Origin: Panicum virgatum
Lineage: Eukaryota; Streptophyta; Magnoliopsida; Poales; Poaceae
DNA length: 64,000 nt
Assembly (NCBI RefSeq): GCF_016808335.1
Contig: NC_053147.1
Location: forward strand, 16,602,913-16,666,912
Reading direction: 5' to 3'
In this document: positions 10,477 through 23,652 of the stretch, piece by piece
Layout: every line of letters begins with the position of its first letter
Numbering within the stretch: position 1 is the first letter of the stretch
Translations under genes and position numbers: made by a program
Notes under the pieces: model-generated
Told to the model about the DNA's origin: nothing
What the model saw: the letters and a program-made list of their open reading frames with translations, nothing else
Database searches by the model: none

Positions 10477-12914
10477 ATGGCGTCGCGGCGCTGCCTCCTC
10501 CGCCTCATCTCGAGCCGCCTCGTCCCTCAGAGATCTCAGCCTCTTGCACCGGTCTCGATCGCAACCCGAACCCTGACATCCTTGTCCGAGCCCGTTGCCC
10601 ATCCAGCTCCTCGGGCCCTTGCCTCCCCGCGGCTCTACTACCCCTCGCGTTGCCACTTGGCGACTCGCTCCTCCGGCGACGAGGAGGATGGCGACGAAGA
10701 AGAGCACTACGACGACGAGGGGAGCGAGGGGGAGTGGGGGGAGGAGGATGAGGCGGTGGCGGCGAAGAAACCGAGCGGGAAGACAGAGGAGGAGAAGGTA
10801 GCGGAGGCGGCGGAGATCGGGTACAAGGTGGTGGGCCCGCTTGGGGCTGACGAGAAACCCTTCAAGCCCTACGAACCCGTCTTCGCTGTCGTACAGGTCT
10901 GCTCCACTTGGCCCCAGTCTTTCGATTTTGAGCTTGTGGGTTGGATCTAGTGTGTGATTGCGTATGCTTGTTTGTACCTGCAGATTGGCTCTCATCAATT
11001 CAAGGTGAGCAATGGCGACTCCATCTTCACGGAGAGGTTGAAGTTCTGTGATGTAAATGACAAGGTACGAGTTGCACTTCGATGGCAATCTATTTTACTT
11101 TTTAACTTTTGACCTTGCTGTTTCATGTATCATATTCAAATAGTTGACTTCGAGGAGATCATGGTGCTGTGCATTATACAATGACATTTAGAAATTCGAA
11201 CTGCATGAACACGTAATGTGAATCCCACTCTTGTAGCTCTGTTTATCTATTAGTGCTTTTGGGCATTGAAATTTCGACCAATTTATGTTGAGAATTTAGG
11301 AACCTTGGCTTGTACTGTTGTACATAGGTGTATGCCGTTTATTCTGCCTCTGGAAATTTATTTTTAGGCTCACTTTTTCCTTTCAATTCCTAAAGCAACA
11401 TCGAATTTTCAGCATCTTGAGTCGTTATGAATTTGTGATTAAGAAGGATTATAGTTTCAGCAACCTACTTTGAGTTATATTTAGTATATCTCTACCTGAT
11501 GCCATGCTAATGTTTATCTAGTGTATCACGTTCCACAAATTAAGAAACGGAGTTTACTGGGTAATCTCATGAATTCTATTGCAATTCTGGCAACCAGCAT
11601 AGGTCTCTATATTTCATTCTACTGATAATTTGCTATTGGTGATGTTGTCTGCATGATGTTGCTGCAGCTGATCTTAAACCGAGTTCTCATGCTTGGTTCA
11701 CAAACTCAAACAGTTATTGGAAGGCCAATTCTTCCTGAAGCTTCTGTTCACGCTGTTGTTGAAGAGCATGTAAGATGGGCATTTCTTTCCTGAACTCCAC
11801 TATTTTTTTTTGGTACAACCTTGTTCACTAAAATGAACCTTGAAGTAATTTTTACTCTCTATTTTATCAACATAATTCTTTTAAGTATATCTGCTGTATT
11901 TATTAATTATTAGTGGAGTTATGCTTTGCAAAATACATGTCAGGCACTTTCTTCCTATCTCTATAGATTTCAGATTTATTTGAACACATTTGTAAGCATG
12001 CATACCTACTTGTTGAGGACTGATGACCTAGTTACACCACCGGATTTGATGCTTTTCAGCTGGCATTGCTGATAGCAGTTTATCCTTATTAGTGGATTTC
12101 CTTGTTTGGGTTATAGTCCACAGTTTTCCTTTTTACTCATTTTCTTATGTCTGTACTTTTATGCCACCATATATGATTGTATTTGTAACATCTAAAACAC
12201 GTTCCTTGTCTAGTGATAGAATCATGTTGCACATCTACTCAACATCAACTACTTTTATGACTTACTGGCTGATATGTGCCTAGGACCACCTTTGATGTAT
12301 TGACGACCACGTTGGACTGCATTGTTCTTATGCGTATACCTTGAATTACAATTTACATCTGATGGTTAAGCACTATACTACTTTAGATTTTTGCTGTCAT
12401 AATATATTCTTCAGACATTTAGAAATGTTAGTTTTTAATTATCAAAGATGTGAAATGAAAAAATAATAAAAAGAACTCTCTGCCAAAGTGCCAATACATC
12501 TTCTTGGTGTTACCGTACCTGAGTTTATTTTGATCTGATTGGTCCTTGCAACGTGTTGTTGGATAGATTTGACTTTAATTTCTCTTGATTATCTTCTCAG
12601 GCCCTAGATGCAAAAGTTATCATATTCAAGAAGAAGCGGAGAAAAAATTACCGGCGAACAAAGGGCCACCGTCAGGTAAATTTATACTTTTGTAGTTTAT
12701 ACTATATTCTGTTCTTAAAAGATACGGTGACACTTCCTTTATGGGTGTGCCTTCAAAAATAGTTTTTTTAAAGTATTTTGTGATTTTGTCTTGTGTATCA
12801 GGAATACTGCATGTGTTCTTACTGTACTGTAACCATTTCCAGGAATTGACGAAACTGAGAATAACCAACATTGAAGGAATAGATAAGCCAGAGACTGTTG
12901 CCGTTGCTGCCTAA
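10477..12914 (+). CDS. large ribosomal subunit protein bL21, mitochondrial (NFD1-like)
   Basis: Exons 10477-10896, 10984-11064, 11668-11769, 12601-12675 and 12843-12914 keep frame and give 249 residues. The first about 45 residues are rich in Arg, Ser and Leu without acids (MASRRCLLRLISSRL), a typical mitochondrial presequence. An acidic linker of about 35 residues follows, then the L21 domain: FAVVQIGSHQFKV, then IFTERLKF, then GRPILPEASVHAVVEEH, and the basic RNA-binding signature KKKRRKNYRRTKGHRQ (residues about 211-226). bL21 binds 23S-type rRNA in the large subunit, and the Arabidopsis mitochondrial form is known as NFD1. ATG 10477 is the first ATG after the MULE end. The MULE lies 97 bases upstream, so the native promoter has been displaced or replaced. 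Confidence 0.92.
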
Positions 12915-15900
12915 TTTTAGGTTGAAGAAGGAAGGAGCAGCTCCTTTTGTTTATGTCAGCAATGCCCAGGTGGGTTTTTGAAGTTCAGTCAGATCATGAT
13001 AGCTGGTACCGGTGTAATGCCGCTTGTTTTCTTGTTAATTGCAAAGGTAAAGTGAAAAATGAAGCTGTCTCAGCATTCCAATGGCACCATGCCAATGTAC
13101 TGAGCGGGTTGGGTGCTATGGTGTGGATCGGCTGTTGTAGCTTGCGTGACACTGATTGTTTTTCTTCTTTTTTGGTTATCTTTTCTGCACACATCCTTTA
13201 TAAATGTGTTCTGATGCATCAGTGCCATGTTGACTTGTAGAACCATGTAATAATGGAACCGCAGTGCTTCATAACTCTTGCACTCATGATTTCATGGGAG
13301 GATTTGCAGCTTGCAAACAGCCTCCAGAGTGCATATTTGCTCATGTTTAGTGCCCCAGCTTCCTGCGACTGGGCTTTACTAGATCGCCGAGCAAAGCTGC
13401 CCACTAAACTGTGTCCAGTTCCATTTGATGGGATCACTCGGGGCCAAGAGCCCTGCAGTTTGTTGTGCTCTGATGCTAATCTGAACACGGTTGCTCTGTC
13501 GGAGTTATCTGTTCCCTGCGACTGGATCTGGATGTCATTGTGCTCCTCGATCAGTCGGTTTCTCCAGTCGGCTATCCGTTCTGGTTGAAGCTGCCGTCGT
13601 GTTCTCGTCGCGCTGGCTTCGGAAACGAGAAAAGGACAGGTTTCTTGGGTCCTTGGTGGGCACGAGCTATGACTATAATTTTCATAATCTTTGTTGTCCT
13701 CTCGTTCTCTCGAGTCAAAACGGTAGCAGCCAGAGGCCGTGTGCTTATTCCTCATGCACCCTTTTCTTGAAAAACTCCATTCGCCCTGGCATCCACTTTG
13801 CAAACCGCAAGGCATTAATTACGCGGCGATGCAAGTCCCACTAGCACTTTTATTTATAGTCGCTTGTTTAATCGTCCTTGTGTGTAATAATTTTACTCGT
13901 CTGCTGTTTAATGGATCTAATTTTAATCAGTGGTGTTGCTTGGTGTGCTTGGTGGCCTCTGCGGCGGATGGGGCCTGTGACATGTACTCCTCTTGGCATC
14001 ATTTTGTGTGGTTTAGGTTGCAAACTTGCGTTTCGCCTAACAACTTTGCATACGTATACGGATACGTATGTACATGGATGTGTACGCTTTGTTTTGCTCT
14101 ACTGTAGTCTTGATTTCACCTTTTCGTTGAGTCCATGCATCTGCCTATCTTCTTTGAGTCTGAAATTCTGATCGATGACGATCCAGCGACAAAGAGCAAT
14201 CTGCAATTCTGTCACTCATGGCACCATTAGCATAACAAGTTCGCCGACGGCAATCTTAATAGCTTCTGCCTCCAAGTTACATGTTGGTGAACTCGAGACT
14301 GAAATATATTCTGGCTCACGTTGCTATGTCAGCGAATGACAATCTTCAGTTGATACCAGCCTGTCAGTGCGGGGCAATCTCACTGGTGTTGTGTATTTCC
14401 GACTTAAAAAGAAACCAGATGATGTATCAACATAAGATGGTCCTTTTTCACGGATAAATGGATATGCACATGCTTGGATTGTGCTCCAGGCCAAGTTTGG
14501 ACAAGCGGATAAACAATTTGGCTAACAAACATTCACTACAAACACATCCCGGGCAACAAATCATCAAACCGAAAGATCCAAACTAGCATGCAGCTGTCAT
14601 GGATCATGATGATCTTTCCTTGCAGATCTCCCGTACTGAAATCTCCCTGGTCAGGACCCCAGGTCTAATTGGAAGCCGTGTTCATCTGCATTGCCTTCCA
14701 CCAATGCAAAGCTGCCACACCAAAAGTCAGAGCTGAAGGCTACATGATGCGCAAAGCCACTTTTGGCAAAGCTAGCGCGCCACCAATGGTGGGTGTCATC
14801 GCAGGTCTCACATCCCAGGCTGTAATGGAGGAACTGTGCCGAGCATTCAGATTGGAGCATATCGTCCTCAAGCGCCTGTTTTTGGTTTAAAGAACTGATG
14901 TGGCGTCGTGCTTTGCATCTTCCTTTTTAGGTGCCCCTCCCCATCTCCTACTTCGTGTCATGGTCTCTTATTGAAGTAGATCGAGCTTATCCAAATCCTT
15001 AGCTTCGTCCTCCTTGCTGCAAGCAACTTGTCATCCTATTTATTCTCAAAAAAAAAAACTTGTCATCCTCTTTTTCGTGACAAGAAAAAGGCCATCATCT
15101 TCCTGTTGCTCCACCTTCTTTAGGCACTGAAATACATATGGAACTGAACATAAATTCAGTAGACACTTTTGAGCTGAATGCTACAGTTGTGTCTTGTGGC
15201 AAATTTAGGCTATAAAGGGGGCAAAAGCATGTGCTGCTGGAGTGGTTTCAGATTTTTGCTTGTAATGTCACATTTTCAGAAAATCTCAACCTCTAGCTTT
15301 GAAGGTTAATTAGGAGCATAACAGAATATGCTGCAATAGTGGCTTGTACTTTTTCCTTTGTAAAGTTGGTCTCAGGAAGGTTCTGAGATTATTCTAACCT
15401 GATGAGTTTTCTAGAAAGCTTCCATTCACCAAATGTTAATCTGCTTATTGATTGATTCTTTGGAAAGTTGACGGTACAAAGGATGGCATATGCTGCACGA
15501 GTTGCCTGTACTTTTGTTTTCACAAATACTCCATATGATCAGTATTTTTAACTACATGATCGGTTGTACTGCGGGATGAATTGTACTGCCCTCCTGAAAC
15601 AAAAGATGAACTGTACTGACTTCTGTTCTGAAACAAGCATCATCAGACAACAGACATTGTTCTAGCATCATCTACCAATGACGGTGTCCTGCAATTTCCA
15701 AGTTTTCACCAGTCCATTGTCATTATGATAGTTTGGAATAACATGGCAAAAGACTTCCGGATGGTGCACAGATCAATGCTACAATAGAACAAGCCACAAA
15801 GAACTGGGAGGATAAACAGGAATAGACACATTCGCTGACCTAAATACTTTAGTAGGTCCATTAGACTTGGTGGCTCCGAGATCTAGTGGGAATTGCACAA

Positions 15901-16476
15901 GTGCGTCACTGATTGCATAATTGAACATTTGAACTTGGCTCTCATCCCGCGGCGAATAAATTTTGTGGAGGCCTACTGCTGAGAGAAAAAAGACTTGAAA
16001 TGGAAACAGCAACGCAGCACTATGAACAGTAAGACTGCATTATAGCAAACAGTCCCCCCCATTGCTATAGCAATTGGATGTTTCATAGCACTTATTTGAT
16101 ACTAACATTTTATGGCATCCTAATAAATAAGTAAAAACTATTACTGCCATTGATTAGCTATCAAGCACTGGGCCTGGATGATTTTCAGGAAAAGGACTTT
16201 GTATATGCATGTGCAAATTGTGCCTGTAGTACAGTCCAGACAGGGACTTAGCGTGCTGTGTGATCACAATACCAACAAGGTGGTTTCTGACTTGGATTTG
16301 CAGCAGCAGTTTTGTTATGGTGCAAACTGCACCTACATGTATGTCACCAACGTACTGTTCATGGCTGGACAATATATCCTAAAAGAGTAGAAGTGATTTG
16401 TAAATCCTTGCATAACCTGAGAAAAAGAAAACCCTAGACCTAGCAAAATACCTTGTAATTCCTTAATTCTTACTGC
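12915..16476. other. L21 3' UTR and non-coding DNA
   Basis: The L21 3' UTR probably ends near 13240. A minus-strand frame over 13219-13815 (198 codons) and short frames near 14651-14890 match nothing I recognise. Their composition does not suggest conserved protein. No complete repeat was defined. Confidence 0.3.
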
Positions 16477-17268
16477 ACTAGCCTATCAACCCGTGCTCCT
16501 GCACGGACTAATTAAAAATAATATAAAAATAAAGCTTAAGCTAATAATTATAATTATCTATCTCACACCCTCTTTCATCTATAAAATATTCTAACACATA
16601 CTCTAAAATACATGTTTGTCATTATCTAGTTGCAATAGATTTTATTTTGCATCACATCTCCATGTGTGTTTAGTATACATTTAATTGAGCCATTTATTTA
16701 TAAATTGTTATTCTTTCTCTCCCATCATAAATGACTACATGGTGACACATATCGTGGGCAGTATCTTTATATAAGCAATAACATAAATAATATATTAATA
16801 ATGATAGAATAGTAATTTAGATTTTTTTAACGGTGCACTTTAATATTTTGTTATAATTACATAATTTCAGATTTAGGGGCTGCTTTAACTTCAATAATGA
16901 TATAATTGGATAGTTTCTATACAAACTTAGAGGGTTATTTGCATTATTTTTATAATGGCATAGGTGGGTAATTTACATGAATATTAGGGTGTTACTTTAA
17001 ATTTTGTTTTATAATAGCGGAGGTGGATAATTTAGATATATGTTTAGAGGTTATTTTAGTCTATTTTCATAATAACAGAGGTGGGTAATTTCTTAGGAAA
17101 GATAACAGATCCAATGACTATTATGATTAGAGTTGTCGGGTTGACAGTTAGATGTTTCTGATTTTTGTGAGAATTTTTAGGATTTACCTATTTTTTAGAG
17201 TGTTCACCTAGGATCCTAGGTGGCTTCACATGAGTCTTCAAAAGGAGCCTCCAATTAGTAATAGTAAG
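16477..17268 (+). mobile_element. Helitron-like non-autonomous element (candidate)
   Basis: The left border CACTAGCCTATCAACCCGTG with a following GTGC...GCAC stem, and the right border CCTCCAATTAGTAATAGTA, resemble a very common AT-rich grass repeat class usually assigned to Helitrons. The interior is AT-rich with repeated GTGGGTAATTT phrases. A diverged relative seems to lie at about 18930-19580. No coding capacity. Confidence 0.35.
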
Positions 17269-19842
17269 AAAGATTTTACCTACCATAGATTCCACGATGA
17301 CCCAATGTATTTCAACAAATGAAAGCAAAAACTTCTGCTCGTTTGGCTGTGGCTGGTACTGATTTATTATGAGAGAAAAATATTATTGGCTAGCTGGTGC
17401 TGATTTGAGATGAGAAAAAAGCACTGCTGGCTGATTGGATGACAACAAACAGAACTATAAACAACCCAACCAACACACCACAACTCGGAGCTGATGACGT
17501 GTCACCGCTTCGTTTATCGTTTTATGGTGCCATGGATGCTCATAATGCAAGGAAACTTGTATGCATTTCATATCGGCTAGGATGGACACTTAAAATATCG
17601 CCGGCCGCCTCCCTCCTCTCCACCCACCACCGAGCTAGTGGAGCAGTGACGCAGCTGCAAATTAATGTCAAATTTAAACAAACACCAGTTGCTCCGAATA
17701 ACATGTTTGCTCCGAATAATTTTAGACAGATAGCTAGGTGATGCGTCGATAATGCGTGCTCCATGGAAAGATGGCACCGGAAAGCTAGGCCAGCTTCTTC
17801 TGCACATGCTTGGCCCGGTCGGTGCATCATCAGCCAACAATGATGCCAGATAATTAGAGGTTCATGTGGGCTTAAAATTGGTAAATGTTTTTTTTCATTG
17901 ACAAACATAGCACAGGGAGAGTGTACATGAGAATACGAAATGTAAATACGCGTTATACGAAACTGGCAAATGTTCAGATGAACCGTGTTCAGAAAAGTCG
18001 GGACAACAGACCGACTTTACACTCGGCCTGAGAGAGATACCCCAGGTTGCATTGGGCAACTAGAATGTACTAGAGTTTGTCAAGCAAACACAAAAGGTGG
18101 TGTTGTCACTGAACCCACACTGTTCCGTAACAAGCTGGATCAGACGGGAGCATATTCTGCAGATCATCCAAAACTCATTTCGTTTTCAGCACCGATCACA
18201 CGCGCCCTTCCATGCATCTTCTCTAGAATATCCAGCTGAGATACCTCAAAAAAGGGGGGAGCAATCACATGATCCCTTGAGCTGAGCACACGCCACTTGC
18301 CACACCCTGCCTGCTCACTGTCACCACTTGCCACATCCCATTGCAACCACATTTCGACGTGCCAAAAAGGACAGGTAAATCCGATCCATGCCGATTCCGA
18401 TGGCGGCCATCCGGTGGCTATTTTTCTTATGCGTTGACACGAAACTCTAACTAGGATCGCTTCCGGTGACCGGAAAAGAAAGGCTGTCGCCAAGCAAAGC
18501 AAAAGGAGGGGTCCTCCAGTGTTGTTGCGCCGCCTCCTGCACTTCCAGCGGTGTGTGCAACGGCCATGTGGAGGGATATTCTGCAGGCGATCCCGGGATC
18601 CTGTAAAGGACGGGTGCACCAACTGCACTTTCAGGGGTAGGGAGTGCAGGATTGCTGGGAGCTTTACATTGTGGGCGCTGGTTAGTTGAACTTTGGGAAT
18701 ATCGGTATATCCCCCTCCCAATAAGAGTAGGAGTTTTTACCATTTTAGGTTAGGCCTCAGAGAAGTTCTCCACTTCATTTTACTATCTACGGAACAATTC
18801 AAGTTCTTGCAGTAACCCAAAGATTTCTCATGTCTGGGACGGAAACTAGGGAAAAGAAACTATGTATCCAAATTATCAACAAGCCCAACATTGCTCCTGG
18901 AAGTGCTAGTATTTAAAAAAAACTAATTGTTATAAATTGTGGATAATGTGGGCCTTGTAGCTAACCAGAATTGCTTAATTTTGCATGGCTCTCATTTATT
19001 CATATTTTAAATCTTATATTTTCTTATCTGATATGGCATACTTTTGTTATCGATTGCTCTATATGCTTTCTCATTTCTTTTCTGTTCATAATTTTCTCCA
19101 TTTTACATCGCACCTCCATGTATATTTGACATATGTTAATTAGTTCGAACTTTGACTTGAGCTATGTGTTTATAATGGCAACATATATGGCTATGACTAC
19201 TGGATCGGATCTTGAGATTAACTTCATTAAAGATATTTTGCTGTTTACAGACACGCCATCTACCGTTGAAAAATAACACATAAATTTTGAAATAAATCTA
19301 GAAAAGTGCAAGCACATGCGCTGAGTGAAGGACTCAAACTTGGTACTCCATATTCTACCACAAAGAGACTAATCGACCGAGTTACGTTTAGTTCGTTGCT
19401 TTGGAATATTTTTTTCATAATCATATAATTGAGTAATCTAGATAAAGGTTAGGGTGTAACTTTACATTATTTCTATAATAGCAAAGCAAAGCTGAGTAAA
19501 TTAGATATAAATTTACAGGTTCTTTAGGTTATTTTCATAATGTAGGGTGAGTATTTTTTTCCCTAGCCAATATAGTGAGAATTATCGTGGAGGCAAGGAA
19601 AGTTACACTCAGGGTCTGTTTATATAATTCAATTATACGTGCTAGATTATATAATCCAGACTGTCATATGTGTGATTACGATAATCTAATTTTATAGATT
19701 ATATAATCTGGATTATAATTTGTAGTGTTATATCCATGTGAATTATATAAGCTAGATTATATTATGTAATTTAGAGGGCAAGTAATCTGAAACAAACAAA
19801 TTTCTCAGAGTCTTGATTCTATAAGCCACAAGAAGTCCGTGA
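17269..19842. other. non-coding, repeat-derived DNA
   Basis: AT-rich with phrases shared with the 16477-17268 element (near 19430-19550), and a palindromic AT-rich patch at about 19620-19800 that may be another MITE. No supported gene. Confidence 0.3.
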
Positions 19843-20130
19843 GAGCATCTCCAAGAGACTCTTTATATCTTCTCTAATTTATAGGAATAGAGATTTTGAT
19901 GAAAAATTAGCTTCCAACAGGCTCTTCAAATGAATATCCAAAGATAAATATCCTCTATTCCGGATTTCATGTTAGCCAAAGATGGAGAGTAAGGATGGCT
20001 CTCTAGACTACAAATAAGATATAGAAGAGCAGTTGGAAAACACAAAGATATGGAAAACGATTTTCACTCAAATGACTCTTCAAATGATAATTTAGAAAAT
20101 AGATTTTGGAAAAGCTCTTGGAGATGCTCT
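19843..20130. mobile_element. MITE with AGAGCATCTCCAAGAG inverted ends
   Basis: The left end AGAGCATCTCCAAGAG matches the reverse complement of the right end CTCTTGGAGATGCTCT. About 290 bases, AT-rich, non-coding. This GAGCATCTCCAA family is abundant in grasses. Confidence 0.6.
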
Positions 20131-20249
20131 GAGATGAAAGCAGGAAAATTTTTACCAGCAACATGTGTGATTTACTGATTTCCAGGGCAATCATGCTCGG
20201 AAAAGAAGAGACGATTTGACGAAGCACGGGAAGACGAACCCAATCAGAA

Positions 20250-20926
20250 ATCGCTTCCGTTCAGCTCCATTTGCCTATCAATTTACTGGCTGATTGATTT
20301 ACCTCCACCGTCTGGGTTAGGTCCGCATCATTTCACGCGAGTAAACATCGATGACGGCTAGGAAAAGAAAATTCGAGAGTCCATCCACAGGTTTCACTTC
20401 GCTGGACTTGGAAAAAGGAGAGGAAAAAGCGACCTCGTAAAGCGGCAGGACGGAATCCCATTAGCGGCAGCGCAATTAGGCGCGCTCTCGATTAAAGAAG
20501 CCAAAAGAATTGGGCGAGGCCTTTGCGCTTGCGCACCGTAGAAATTGTTGCCGGCACCACCCGACCCGAGCAGCCACCGAGCACCCAGCAAGAACCTCTC
20601 TGTCTCTCTAGGCTTTGGCGTCCTCACTACCACTTGAAATATCGGTGGGCACGGCCACTCCAGTGTTCCACTGCTCCGGGCTGTGATTTGGTGCGACTTG
20701 GTGGTGGCGGCGGGGTGTGCGTCTTGGCTTCTGCTTTCTTTCTCGCTTCCTTGGAGGATTCGGACCCGTTGGAATTCCGGAGCTTGCTGGCCATGGTCAA
20801 AGGGTTCGGGGATGGATTGAGGCGCGGGGGAAGAGGAGGGTAGCTTCCTCTTCTTCGGTGATCGGCTCTGGTTCGTGGATCGTGAGAGCAGAGCAATCAT
20901 GGCGGCGGGTGGGTACTGACTCACAG
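20250..20926 (+). promoter_or_regulatory. candidate promoter and first untranslated exon of PHO2
   Basis: After the MITE the sequence becomes GC-rich and CpG-rich, like a grass promoter and leader. A possible donor (CACAG|GTATGG) lies at 20926/20927. The next clear exon of the same strand begins at 23405. GC-rich sequence also continues to about 21940, so the exact first exon is unresolved and an alternative first exon there is possible. Confidence 0.35.
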
Positions 20927-22296
20927 GTATGGATGCCATTTCATCCGGCCTCTATTCGATTCTTGGCAGTGGCGTGGCGTAGCTGGCTGAAATTTTTAGG
21001 TGGGGGCAGAACTTACTCGGTGTGGCGTTCGTTGCTCCTTGCTTGATGCTTGTCGCCTGGGCCGTGGCCCGTGGCCGGAGACGACCTCCGCGCACGCGCG
21101 CCTCGCGCCGCCCAAGTTGAGCCCCGCACGGCAAAATCATGGCCACCACCATTCCGCTGCACTGGTTGCAGCAGCAGCAGCAGCAGCCAGCAGCGCCGGT
21201 TCGCCCGCATCCACATGAGAAGCAGGAGGATCCGGCACCTGAACATACATCGCCGCCGGCCGCCGAGGCCTTGCACCATTCACAGCATGACAGCCGCCAC
21301 ACCCTCTTTGTTCACGCAATTGTGGAGGAGGAGGCCGCCGGCTAAATCCTCCCTGCGAGCCCTCGGCAGATGGTGGCTCCGCGGAGGGTAGACGGTGCAG
21401 GCGAGTTCGATTTTTTTTTTTTTTTTTTTTTTTGAGGAGGAGGTTGTTCGACTGCTCGCCGTTGGCTGAATCACCGTCAGTCAGGTTGACTCGAGCGGTA
21501 GCGTTGGGCATGGTGTGGTTCGGGGCTCTTCATGTGCTACGTTGGGCCTAAAACGAATTGGACCATTAACTTGGACGCGGCCCAAGATGCACTTCCTCCT
21601 CCTCCTCAGGCCGTCCGGCGCAAATCTCGCTGGTCCGACCTCCATTTTCCACTCCCGGCCGCCTTGAACGCTATGGGGAGGGAGTTTCTACTCCGCCGCC
21701 GGTAGGTGGCCCTATACTGTATGGGAGCTCCGCTCTCTCTGATTCCTGGACTCCTGGTTTGGAAGTTCATTTCGCATTTTGTTAATGGTGCGCCGCCGCC
21801 TCTCCCCCGCCTCTCGCGGCCGCGCAACCGCTGCTCGTCCCCGCTCCCGCCGCGCCACGTGATTGTTGTTGGGGAGCGCGCGGCAGCCCAGGTGGCGAAT
21901 TCCGCTACTAGCAGTTCTGACATGTTCTCAGCGTGAATATTTGGGTATCGCGAGTGTTATGCCATTAGCTCTTTTTTTTTGTTGATTGAAAGCGAAATAT
22001 CTGAATCATTTGCTAGCTTTGGAGTTGTGTGATTGGATTTTTCTTCATATTTGATTTTTTGGACAGTGTGCCAAGGTTTAGTTTGACAAATTTGTTAGTT
22101 TTTAAGAGGACGTGACTAGCATGGAGTGCTATCTCGTTGTATTTGATTTGTTTGACAGGCTTGTTAATTGGATTGTCACATAGCTACTTATAAGTGATTA
22201 CACGTCCAAGTGTACCAGACTTGTCGTTTATCATTTTTACTTCGAAGAATCCAAAATGAAGTCAAGTTAACAAATTGACATTTGTTAATTAAAAAA
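20927..22296. other. GC-rich then AT-rich intron-like sequence
   Basis: Contains a CAG run at about 21171-21186 and a long poly-T tract near 21412-21434. Overlapping frames on both strands follow base composition and show no domain. It is probably leader or intron sequence of PHO2. Confidence 0.3.
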
Positions 22297-22454
22297 TAGG
22301 GGTGCAAATAGGTGCCCATCCACCGCCCCTCTTTAGTTCAAAAGTTCGTACTACTTTTCCAAAGTAGAAGCTCATTTTAAAAAACTAGTATAATTTTTTT
22401 GAACTAAAGAGGGACAATGGATACCCTAAGAGGCATCCATTTGCACCTCTATTA
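22297..22454. mobile_element. MITE in the PHO2 leader intron
   Basis: Almost a perfect foldback. The left end TAGGGGTGCAAATAGGTGCC pairs with the right end GGCATCCATTTGCACCTCTA, and the interior CCCTCTTTAGTTCAAAA pairs with TTTTGAACTAAAGAGGG. About 158 bases, non-coding. Confidence 0.65.
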
Positions 22455-23652
22455 AAAACTGGGTTCCCTTGATCCAACCATTTGTCTGATAGGTTCGTCG
22501 ATTAAATAAAGTTTGTAAGTTATTTAGGGGCTTTCCATGTGAAGTTTCAATCTTTCTGATCTAGATTTTTTGAATCATCCACTTTGGCTTCTTTGGTTGA
22601 TTTGGTTTTTGAATTCCCCATCTATTAGAGTATTAGTGCTTCAGCATTAACTTTCAGAAGTTTCGTTGTACTGGGTACCTATTTTGATTTGACCTTGCAG
22701 TAAGAAAAGGGGCATATTATTTGTTGTAGTTTACACCGATCAGAGAAATAACCTTTATATGTTATGTATGTGTCTTCATAGCAAGTGAAGGTCTACTGTT
22801 ATGATTTCTGCTGCCATTTCAGTAATAATCTTAATTTCCTTAATATGTAAGGTTCCCTTACTTGTCGTCAGTATTCATATTTTTCTGTTGTCAGTTCGAA
22901 GTTCGAACTGATTTTTCTTATAGGCATTTTAGACTACAGTCATCATGATGCTTTGTAAATGATATGGGTATTCAAACAAAGTGGTAGAAAAGAACTTGGT
23001 GGTTTTGATCAATAATTATTATTTGTTGCAACTGAGTCAGATTTTTTTAATTCAATACGACCAGTGATGCTACAAAACTTAATCGAACTTTTATTTGAGC
23101 TTGGTTATATTCTGAGGAAAAAAAAAGCTTCTCTGATCTGTCCATTCTTTATTATGCTATAACTTTTAATTTGGAAACAGTTTTAACTTTGCACTATGCT
23201 TATCCTGACAAATGCCAGCCCTGGAACTACTATAGTGAGAAATTAAGGGCATTGGCTATCATGTTTGTCCTTAAAAGTCTGATCTTCCCTGATCAGTATA
23301 TTTTCTGAAGTATGAAAATATTTTTGTCTCTTTGCGGGCTTGCTTGGTATTATTTTTTTAGTAAGATGAACATTTGGACTAATATTGTCCTGCTATGGTT
23401 TCAGGGTGTGCTGATCTTTGCAATCGGATCAGAAAGACCACTCTATTCTCTGATGTCATCATAAGTGAAGCCCTCTCTGATGAAAAGCTGGTATCTTGGA
23501 GTACTGGTTAATGGATGGTAGCATATTCTCTTCTGTGTGATTAGGCTTGATTATGGATTGATGCTCCCGATCACTTACGTCCTCTGATCATCCAGAAGAT
23601 ACCATCTGGCAGCTAGCATTTCTCTATTGGAATTATCACCCTTCATAAGAAA

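Noticed and set aside
13219..13815. 198-codon minus-strand frame downstream of L21
   Set aside because: No domain, no family resemblance, and overlapping plus-strand frames of similar length. Likely chance.
14651..14890. Possible retroelement RNase H fragment
   Set aside because: A few residues looked similar but the catalytic pattern could not be found.
20394..20939. 181-codon minus-strand frame near the PHO2 promoter
   Set aside because: No family recognised. It lies over GC-rich promoter/leader sequence where chance frames are common.
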